Shown in pieces: positions 7,437 through 12,185 of a stretch of DNA of 12,403 nt. Every line of letters starts with the position of its first letter. Positions within the stretch are counted from its first letter, which is position 1. The stretch covers positions 1 to 12,403 of the forward strand of contig JAHBAQ020000019.1 in NCBI GenBank assembly GCA_018500045.2, read 5' to 3'. This stretch comes from Candidatus Shapirobacteria bacterium. Its GTDB lineage: Bacteria > Patescibacteriota > Microgenomatia > UBA12405. The position numbers and the translations under genes are program-made. A model generated the notes under the pieces. That model saw nothing but the letters and a program-made list of their open reading frames with translations. It was not told the origin of the DNA and did no database searches.

Positions 7437-7541
7437 TTGACATTTGATGACAATTGGATTCTTGGTATAACGACCAAGGTTCTCATTTGCCTATTGGTTG
7501 TAGTGCTAATCGCACTATGTTGTTGTCAAACCGTTCCCTGA
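7437..7541 (+). CDS. Small ORF A: 34-aa single-span membrane peptide, TTG start
   Basis: The reading frame TTG at 7437 to TGA at 7539-7541 encodes 34 residues: an acidic, polar N-terminus (TFDDNW), then a hydrophobic stretch (about residues 15-27, VLICLLVVVLIAL), a Cys triplet (28-30) and QTVP. Support for coding is the GAGGTGA Shine-Dalgarno site at proper distance, a plausible membrane span and membership in a series of similarly led ORFs. Hand-counted G+C is about 40%. The stop codon overlaps the second leader repeat (7540-7554), so ORF A runs straight into the leader of ORF B. The start is non-ATG, which is the main weakness. Function is unknown: a small membrane protein, leader peptide, or hydrophobic toxin-like peptide are all possible. 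It is the only UGA-terminated gene in the window. Confidence 0.5.
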   Translation: MTFDDNWILGITTKVLICLLVVVLIALCCCQTVP

Positions 7542-7554
7542 CCGACCGAGAAAG
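7540..7554 (+). repeat. Leader repeat copy 2 (GACCGACCGAGAAAG)
   Basis: It is identical to 7408-7422. It begins within the TGA stop of ORF A and ends 9 nt before the ATG of ORF B, its last bases merging into the AAGGAG Shine-Dalgarno site. Confidence 0.8.
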
Positions 7555-7557
7555 GAG
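7552..7557 (+). promoter_or_regulatory. Strong Shine-Dalgarno site (AAGGAG) for small ORF B
   Basis: AAGGAG lies 6 nt before the ATG at 7564, near-ideal spacing. None of the neighbouring housekeeping genes has a comparable site. Confidence 0.7.
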
Positions 7558-7563
7558 ATCAGT

Positions 7564-7653
7564 ATGAAGTATAAGAACCCGAGGCTTGTCGCCCTGGCGA
7601 TCACCGCCGGTATCATCATCGCTCTTGCTTTCGCCTCGATCTATGGTCGCTAA
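7564..7653 (+). CDS. Small ORF B: 29-aa single-span membrane peptide
   Basis: ATG at 7564 to TAA at 7651-7653 encodes 29 residues, too short for usual gene calling. A basic N-terminus (MKYKNPR) precedes a hydrophobic helix (about 8-25, LVALAITAGIIIALAFAS), ending IYGR. The positive-inside rule predicts a cytoplasmic N-terminus. Coding is supported by the AAGGAG site, the clean membrane-peptide composition, and codon use rich in GCC, ATC and CTG, giving about 53% G+C by hand count against roughly a third in the surrounding genes. It lies 22 nt after ORF A and 40 nt before ORF C on the same strand, so one transcript could carry all three. I do not recognise the family. Candidates are a small membrane regulator, a type I toxin-like peptide or part of a small-protein cassette; none is shown by the sequence. 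Confidence 0.68.
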   Translation: MKYKNPRLVALAITAGIIIALAFASIYGR

Positions 7654-7673
7654 GTTTTCAACCTTATTAATAA

Positions 7674-7681
7674 CGAGAAAG
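7674..7681 (+). repeat. Leader repeat copy 3, core only (CGAGAAAG)
   Basis: These 8 nt match the last 8 nt of the two full leader copies and end 12 nt before the ATG of ORF C. The upstream GACC units are absent. Confidence 0.6.
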
Positions 7682-7693
7682 GGTGGACTCATT

Positions 7694-7957
7694 ATGTGGC
7701 CATTACCGTGTCGGAGTCGTAAGGACGGACCTTGTCGTCTAGAAGCTGATATCGCCTCGGAGTTTGGAGAAGAATTCGCCAAAATTCTCACCTACGATGG
7801 TCATATCAGAAAGGATATTATCAGGATCACCACTTCGCCAGGTGTGAGCGAGCAGGACATTGCTTCTACTCTCAGAAGATGTGGTGAACACTGGAATTGT
7901 CCCGCTTCTTATGACAAGGTCAATGCCATTCGTACCCGCTATTTCGCCACCACCTAA
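7694..7957 (+). CDS. Small ORF C: 87-aa soluble protein, function unknown
   Basis: The chosen start, ATG at 7694, has a GGGTGG site (7681-7686) 7 nt upstream; a longer reading from 7586 would overlap ORF B and is rejected. The product is 87 residues, about 48% G+C by hand count, with GAG, AAG, AGA and ACC codons that the neighbours use less. No transmembrane segment is visible. Four cysteines are paired by spacing: C6-x7-C14 near the N-terminus and C63-x5-C69 (CGEHWNC, with His66) near the C-terminus, which could bind a metal or form disulfides. The middle is mixed charged helix (LEADIASEFGEEFAKIL, 16-32). It follows the two membrane peptides and is closed by a strong hairpin. I recognise no family; a soluble partner of the two membrane peptides is only a guess from gene order. 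Confidence 0.65.
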   Translation: MWPLPCRSRKDGPCRLEADIASEFGEEFAKILTYDGHIRKDIIRITTSPGVSEQDIASTLRRCGEHWNCPASYDKVNAIRTRYFATT

Positions 7958-7976
7958 CTCTACAAGACCGTCCTTT

Positions 7977-8018
7977 GGGGCTGCGCTGGAACTATCCAGA
8001 ATTTTCCAGCGCAGCCCC
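7977..8018 (+). terminator. Perfect 15-bp GC-rich hairpin ending the small-ORF island
   Basis: GGGGCTGCGCTGGAA (7977-7991) and its exact complement (8004-8018) form a 15-bp stem with a 12-nt loop. It begins 20 nt after the stop of ORF C and ends 28 nt before the hrcA -35 box, so it likely separates the two transcripts. The T-run (8036-8040) is 17 nt away rather than adjacent, so it may instead be a 3'-end-stabilising hairpin. Confidence 0.65.
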
Positions 8019-8045
8019 ATACCCAATTCAAATTGTTTTTCCCTC

Positions 8046-8074
8046 TTGACACCTGCTAGCAGTCCGTCTATTAT
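8046..8074 (+). promoter_or_regulatory. Vegetative-type promoter of the hrcA-grpE-dnaK-dnaJ operon
   Basis: A perfect -35 box TTGACA (8046-8051), a 17-bp spacer and TATTAT (8069-8074) form a sigma-70-type promoter. The expected start, 7-8 nt beyond the -10 box, is at about 8081-8082, only two or three nucleotides before the hrcA ATG at 8084. The transcript would therefore be almost leaderless, in keeping with the lack of a Shine-Dalgarno site. It is the best promoter in the window. Confidence 0.8.
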
Positions 8075-8082
8075 ATTGCTAA
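8056..8082 (+). promoter_or_regulatory. Degenerate CIRCE operator (HrcA binding site)
   Basis: CTAGCAGTC (8056-8064), exactly 9 nt, then TATTGCTAA (8074-8082) match the CIRCE half-sites TTAGCACTC and GAGTGCTAA at 7 of 9 positions each. The TAGCA and TGCTA cores are intact and the 9-nt spacing is canonical. The element spans the spacer, -10 box and likely transcription start, so HrcA bound here would block RNA polymerase. This implies autoregulation of the heat-shock operon. No second copy is seen before grpE, dnaK or dnaJ. Confidence 0.72.
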
Positions 8083-8083
8083 T

Positions 8084-8815
8084 ATGTCGGATTTAACCCA
8101 ACGCCAAATCAAAATCCTCAAATGTATTACCGAGGAATTTATCGAAACCGCTGCTCCAGTCGGTTCTGAAACTCTTGAGAAAAAATTCTCTTTGGGAATT
8201 TCTTCGGCTACCATCAGAAACGAAATGGCCGCTTTAACTCAAATGGGTTTTCTCAAAAAAGGTCACTTGTCTGCTGGTCGGGCTCCGACTTCTATGGGTC
8301 TTAAGTATTACGTTCGTAATTTAATGACCCCAAAAAATTTATCCGTCAGTGAAGAAGTTGGTGTCAAAGAAAAAGTTTGGGACTACCGAAATGAATTCGA
8401 TCGTCTTTTGCGCGAATCTACTAAAGAATTGGCTACCAAAACCAGATCTATGGCTATTGCTACTACTGATCACGGTTTAATTTATAGTTATGGTGCCTCA
8501 AATTTACTCGAAGAACCGGAATTTTATAATATCGATGTCACTCGAACCGTTTTGTCTTTATTAGACAATAGTAATTTTTGGTTCGACATTATCAGTAAAG
8601 CTGGATCTCTAAACGACGAAGCTTTTGTTCATTTACTTATCGGTGAAGATTTGGGTATGGAACATCTCGAACCTTGCGGTTTTATTTATCAAAACTATGA
8701 AGCCGGTCCTCACCGAGGTATCGTTGGTGTTATTGGTCCAGCCCGTTTCCATTACACTCACGTTGTTCCATTAGTTGATTATTTTGCTGGTCTTATCTCC
8801 AAAATTACTCGTTAA
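8084..8815 (+). CDS. hrcA: Heat-inducible transcription repressor HrcA, shortened form
   Basis: HrcA binds CIRCE and represses chaperone genes until heat or misfolded protein titrates the GroE system. The N-terminal winged helix is clear: LTQRQIKILKCITEEFIET (4-22), APVGSETL (24-31), SSATIRNEMAALTQMGFL (40-57) and the conserved HLSAGRAPTSMGLKYYV (61-77). The C-terminal core shows GASNLLEEPEF (137-147) and the family ending VIGPARFHYTHVVPLVDYF (216-234). At 243 aa it is about 95 residues shorter than the usual 335-345 aa. The shortfall lies between about residues 113 and 137, where other HrcA proteins carry part of the GAF-like domain and the inserted dimerisation domain. The ATG at 8084 begins the family sequence and follows the promoter and CIRCE directly. 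It is first gene of the operon; grpE starts 7 nt after it. Confidence 0.93.
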   Translation: MSDLTQRQIKILKCITEEFIETAAPVGSETLEKKFSLGISSATIRNEMAALTQMGFLKKGHLSAGRAPTSMGLKYYVRNLMTPKNLSVSEEVGVKEKVWDYRNEFDRLLRESTKELATKTRSMAIATTDHGLIYSYGASNLLEEPEFYNIDVTRTVLSLLDNSNFWFDIISKAGSLNDEAFVHLLIGEDLGMEHLEPCGFIYQNYEAGPHRGIVGVIGPARFHYTHVVPLVDYFAGLISKITR

Positions 8816-8822
8816 TTAATTT

Positions 8823-9287
8823 ATGGCAAAAACAAAAAAAACTAGTCCGGATTTAACTGCCACCAAAATTCAGGAATTAGAAGAAAAAAATCTTGTCCTA
8901 CAAGACAAATTAAATCGTTCTTTAGCTGACTATTCCAACCTCGAAAAACGAGTCGAATCTCAACGTCAGTTTTTCGTTACTTTGGCTACTACTGCCGTAG
9001 TTACCAAAATGATTGAAGCTCTTGATGACTTCAACTTAGCCTACAGTCATCTTCAAGATTCAGGTCTAAAAATGGCTATCGATAAATTTATTTCCGCTCT
9101 CAAATCGGAAGGTGTTGAAGAGATAAATCCTATTGACACCGAATTTGATCCAGAAACTATGGAATGTACCGAGGCTGTCGCTGGTGAAGACAATAAAGTT
9201 ATAACTGTCCGTAAATTAGGTTATAAATTAAATGGTCATGTCGTCCGACCGGCTCAAGTTGTCGTTGGTCGATCTGATCTCAATTAA
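8823..9287 (+). CDS. grpE: GrpE, nucleotide exchange factor of DnaK
   Basis: GrpE releases ADP from DnaK, resetting the chaperone cycle. This 154-aa form is short (E. coli 197 aa). After a brief Lys-rich head (1-9) comes the long dimerising helix (about 14-50, with LEEKNLVLQDKLNRSLADY), then the four-helix region (about 55-95) and the beta domain. The latter carries the family signature: GVEEINPIDTEFDPETMECT (97-116) and the end LGYKLNGHVVRPAQVVVG (132-149), matching GxxFDPxxHEA and GYxLxGRVLRPAxVxV. The family HEA is MEC here (Met113-Glu-Cys115). It sits between hrcA and dnaK, the classical order, with gaps of 7 and 31 nt and no Shine-Dalgarno site. Confidence 0.92.
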   Translation: MAKTKKTSPDLTATKIQELEEKNLVLQDKLNRSLADYSNLEKRVESQRQFFVTLATTAVVTKMIEALDDFNLAYSHLQDSGLKMAIDKFISALKSEGVEEINPIDTEFDPETMECTEAVAGEDNKVITVRKLGYKLNGHVVRPAQVVVGRSDLN

Positions 9288-9318
9288 TAAATTAATAGTT
9301 AAATTTTTAAAAAAATAT

Positions 9319-11220
9319 ATGTCAAACAAAATCATCGGAATCGATTTAGGTACTACCAACTCCTGCGTTGCCGTTATGGAAGGTGGTAACCCAAAAGTTA
9401 TCATTAGCGCTGAAGGTCGTAATACTATTCCTTCAATTGTTGAACCAACCAAAAACTTAGTTGGTGACTTGGCCAAACGCCAGATGGTTCTCAATTCTCA
9501 AAATACTATTTATAGTATCAAGCGTCTTATGGGTCGCCGTATTGATGACCCAGAAGTCAAGAAAACTCAAACCGTCGCTCCTTACAAAATAGTTGCCGGT
9601 AAAGACAAGATGGCCGCTGTTGAAATTGGTGGTAAGGTTTACACTCCACAAGAAATTTCCGCCATGATTCTTCAAAAAGCCAAAGCTGACGCCGAAAAAT
9701 ATCTTGGCGAAAAAGTTACTGACGCTGTTATCACTGTTCCGGCTTACTTCGATGACTCTCAACGTCAGGCTACCAAACAAGCCGGTGAAATTGCGGGTCT
9801 CAATGTTCAACGTATTGTCAACGAACCAACTGCCGCTGCTTTAGCCTATGGTATGGACAAAAAAGGCAATGAAACTATCGCTGTCTACGATTTAGGCGGA
9901 GGAACTTTTGATATTTCTATTCTCGAAATTGGTGACGGTATTTTTGAAGTCAAATCAACCAATGGTGATACTTTCCTTGGTGGTGATGATTTTGATCAAA
10001 AAATTATTACCTGGATTATTGATGACTTCCAAAAACAAAATGGCGTTGATTTAAGTAAAGACCCACAAGCTTTACAGCGTGTTCGTGAAGCCGCCGAAAA
10101 AGCCAAAATTGAACTTTCGTCTGCTGCCGAAACCGAAATCAATTTACCATTCATCACTCAAAAAGATGGTAATCCTCTTCACTTAACCAAAAAAATGACT
10201 CGTTCCGAATTGGAAAAATTAGTTGATGATTTAATTCAAAAAACTATTGCTCCAGTCGAAAAAGCCCTCAAAGACGCCGGTGTTACCAAATCCGACATCA
10301 AAGAAGTCATTATGGTTGGTGGTATGACTCGTATGCCCAAGGTTCAAGAAGTTGTCAAAAACTTCTTTGGTAAAGATCTCAACAATTCTGTTAATCCAGA
10401 TGAAGTTGTGGCTATTGGTGCTGCTGTTCAGGGAGCCGTCTTGACTGGTGAAGTCAAAGATATTGTTCTTCTTGACGTTACTCCATTAACTTTTGGTATT
10501 GAAACCGCCGGTGGTGTTCGTACTCCATTAATCGATCGAAATACTACCGTACCTACCAAGAAATCTCAAATATTCACCACTTATTCTGACAATCAACCAC
10601 AAGTTGAGATCAATGTTTTACAAGGTGAACGCCCAATGGCTGCCGATAATAAATCTCTCGGCCGTTTCGTTCTTGATGGTATTCCACCTTCCCCTCGTGG
10701 TATGCCTCAAATCGAAGTTACTTTCGATATCGATAGTAACGGTATCTTGTCAGTTTCCGCCAAAGATAAAGGCACTGGCAAAGAACAACGCATCACTATT
10801 CAAAATGCTACTAATCTCAAAGATGAAGAAATTGAGCAAATGAAAAAAGATGCTGAAGCTCACGCTCAAGACGATGAACAAAAACGTCTTTTGGCAGAAA
10901 GCCGAAATAAACTCGACGGTACTATTTTCTCTGGTGAAAAAACTCTTAAAGATTTTGCCGATAAAATTAAACCGGAAGATAAAACCAAAATTGAAGAAAA
11001 AATCAAAGAAGCCAAGGAAGTTTTAAGTAAAACCGACGCTAAAGTTGATGACTTCAACAAAGCTGCTGATGAACTTGGTCAAATTCTTCAAACCGTTGGT
11101 GCGGCTATTTATCAACAGCAACAACCGGGCCAATCTGGTCCTGAAGCTGGCCAACCAAATCCTGAAGAACCAAAGTCTGACGATAAAAAACAAGCCGAGG
11201 AAGGCGAAGTGGTACAATAA
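9319..11220 (+). CDS. dnaK: Molecular chaperone DnaK (Hsp70)
   Basis: DnaK is the ATP-driven cytoplasmic Hsp70 that binds exposed hydrophobic segments of client proteins, working with DnaJ and GrpE. The start at 9319 gives MSNKIIGIDLGTTNSCVAV, the canonical N-terminus; the frame is open further upstream to 9232, but that stretch lies in and just after grpE and is not conserved. At 633 aa it is full length. Visible motifs are phosphate 1 GIDLGTTNSC (7-16), NEPTAAALAYG (168-178), phosphate 2 VYDLGGGTFDISIL (189-202), adenosine motif VIMVGGMTRMPKVQ (330-343), the interdomain linker VLLDVTPLT (383-391) and the substrate-binding domain (about 392-500). The helical lid and a Gln/Pro/Glu-rich tail ending EEGEVVQ follow. 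The sequence keeps the long subdomain IB insertion (MGRRIDDPEV, 71-80, onward) that Firmicute DnaKs lack. A hairpin separates it from dnaJ. Confidence 0.98.
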   Translation: MSNKIIGIDLGTTNSCVAVMEGGNPKVIISAEGRNTIPSIVEPTKNLVGDLAKRQMVLNSQNTIYSIKRLMGRRIDDPEVKKTQTVAPYKIVAGKDKMAAVEIGGKVYTPQEISAMILQKAKADAEKYLGEKVTDAVITVPAYFDDSQRQATKQAGEIAGLNVQRIVNEPTAAALAYGMDKKGNETIAVYDLGGGTFDISILEIGDGIFEVKSTNGDTFLGGDDFDQKIITWIIDDFQKQNGVDLSKDPQALQRVREAAEKAKIELSSAAETEINLPFITQKDGNPLHLTKKMTRSELEKLVDDLIQKTIAPVEKALKDAGVTKSDIKEVIMVGGMTRMPKVQEVVKNFFGKDLNNSVNPDEVVAIGAAVQGAVLTGEVKDIVLLDVTPLTFGIETAGGVRTPLIDRNTTVPTKKSQIFTTYSDNQPQVEINVLQGERPMAADNKSLGRFVLDGIPPSPRGMPQIEVTFDIDSNGILSVSAKDKGTGKEQRITIQNATNLKDEEIEQMKKDAEAHAQDDEQKRLLAESRNKLDGTIFSGEKTLKDFADKIKPEDKTKIEEKIKEAKEVLSKTDAKVDDFNKAADELGQILQTVGAAIYQQQQPGQSGPEAGQPNPEEPKSDDKKQAEEGEVVQ

Positions 11221-11234
11221 AATCTAGTATTTGT

Positions 11235-11259
11235 AAGGGCGGGTTTTATGCCCGCCCTT
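11235..11259 (+). other. GC-rich hairpin between dnaK and dnaJ
   Basis: AAGGGCGGG (11235-11243) pairs perfectly with CCCGCCCTT (11251-11259) around a 7-nt loop. No T-tract follows (CAATTAAAC), so strong termination is unlikely. It may be an RNA-stabilising or processing element that protects the hrcA-grpE-dnaK part of the mRNA and lowers dnaJ output. It could also be a partial terminator. Confidence 0.6.
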
Positions 11260-11272
11260 CAATTAAACAAAC

Positions 11273-12136
11273 ATGAAAAAAGATTTTTACGAAGTGTTAG
11301 GAGTTGCCAAAGGTGCTTCCAAAGATGAAATAAAAAGTGCCTATCGTAAGGCAGCTTTAAAGTATCATCCTGATCGTAATAAAGCTCCTGATGCCGAAGA
11401 AAAATTTAAAGAAATCAACGAAGCCTACGAAGTTTTGAGTAATGATCAAAAAAAAACTGCTTACGACCAGTTTGGTCACGCTGCTTTCGACCCAAACGCT
11501 GGTGGTTTTGGTGGTCACACTTACACTCAACAAAATGGTCCATTCAATTTTACCTATACCCAATCTGGCGGTAATCCTTTTGGTGGCGCCGATTTTGACT
11601 TTGGTGGTTTTTCTAATCCGTTTGATATTTTTGAACAATTTTTTGGTGGTGGGGGATTTAGTCAAGGTCGCCAAAGTAAACGTCTGGAAACTTACAAAAT
11701 CAGTCTTTCTTTTTTAGAAGCCGCTAATGGTTGTCAAAAAGAAGTCAATATCGATGGTAAAAAGAAAAGTATTAAAATTCCTGCTGGCGTCGACGATGGT
11801 CAAAGAATCAAATTCCAAGATTTTATTCTTTATATTGATGTTTTACCGGACAAAGTTTTTAAGCGTGAAGGCAATGATGTTTTTATTGCTGTTAATTTAA
11901 GAATTTCTCAAGCAATTTTAGGTACTGATGTCGAAGTTCCCACCCTTACCGGCGAATCTCTAAAAGTAAAAGTTAAACCTGGTACCCAACCGAACACTTT
12001 AATTCGTCTCAGAGGTAAAGGAATTAAAGACGTTAATGGCTATGGTTACGGTGATCTTTACATTCGTCTTATGGTTGAAATTCCTAGTCGTCTCAATTTC
12101 CGCCAAAAAGAACTCATTCGCCAACTAGATTTGTAA
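11273..12136 (+). CDS. dnaJ: DnaJ-type co-chaperone lacking the zinc-finger domain
   Basis: J-domain proteins stimulate DnaK ATPase activity and deliver clients. This 287-aa protein has a J domain (4-66) with the essential HPD at 32-34 and the KFKEINEAYEVLSN stretch (44-57). A Gly/Phe-rich region follows (about 74-133, with FGGHTY, NPFGGADFDFGGF, FFGGGGF), then the two-lobed C-terminal substrate-binding domain (about 138-287). That last part carries SIKIPAGVDDGQRIKF (166-181), VFKREGNDVFIAVNLRISQA (195-214), GTDVEVPTL (217-225) and LRGKGI (246-251). The CxxCxGxG zinc-finger repeats of classical DnaJ are absent, as in CbpA or type II DnaJ, explaining the short length. Its place next to dnaK suggests it is the principal J protein of this operon, so dnaJ is used, though cbpA-like would also describe it. 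It has no Shine-Dalgarno site. Confidence 0.92.
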   Translation: MKKDFYEVLGVAKGASKDEIKSAYRKAALKYHPDRNKAPDAEEKFKEINEAYEVLSNDQKKTAYDQFGHAAFDPNAGGFGGHTYTQQNGPFNFTYTQSGGNPFGGADFDFGGFSNPFDIFEQFFGGGGFSQGRQSKRLETYKISLSFLEAANGCQKEVNIDGKKKSIKIPAGVDDGQRIKFQDFILYIDVLPDKVFKREGNDVFIAVNLRISQAILGTDVEVPTLTGESLKVKVKPGTQPNTLIRLRGKGIKDVNGYGYGDLYIRLMVEIPSRLNFRQKELIRQLDL

Positions 12137-12173
12137 AAAACCCTATCATAATTTATTCTTAAACTAGTAATAC

Positions 12174-12179
12174 TTAAAT
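12174..12179 (+). promoter_or_regulatory. Possible -10 box (TTAAAT) for the terminal secreted-protein gene
   Basis: TTAAAT lies 6 nt before the ATG at 12186, the same geometry seen before several other genes in this window. There is no clear -35 box. The intergenic gap (12137-12185) otherwise shows nothing I can name, including no terminator for dnaJ. Confidence 0.28.
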
Positions 12180-12185
12180 TGTTTA

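Noticed and set aside
7444..7471. TTGATG, 16 bp, TATAAC promoter-like pair inside ORF A
   Set aside because: It is plausible in spacing but lies within a candidate coding region and is a modest match; not strong enough to annotate.
7539..7541. UGA read as glycine, extending ORF A
   Set aside because: No other gene in the window uses in-frame UGA, and the extension would read through the leader repeat and Shine-Dalgarno site of ORF B to a nearby TAA. A normal stop is simpler.
7721..7975. Inverted repeat AAGGACGG (7721-7728) and CCGTCCTT (7968-7975) around most of ORF C
   Set aside because: The perfect part is only 8 bp over 240 nt. Extension needs a gap and a mismatch, and the left arm lies inside coding sequence, so chance is adequate. 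No transposase or target duplication is seen.
7739..8026. Minus-strand 95-aa open frame, and a further minus-strand frame at 7483-7791
   Set aside because: They lie opposite small ORFs that have ribosome binding sites and natural codon use on the plus strand. Long antisense frames are expected where G+C rises, the first begins inside the hairpin's complement, and neither has a convincing upstream signal.
9232..9318. Upstream start for dnaK
   Set aside because: It lies largely within grpE; MSNKIIGIDLGTTNSC at 9319 is the canonical DnaK N-terminus.
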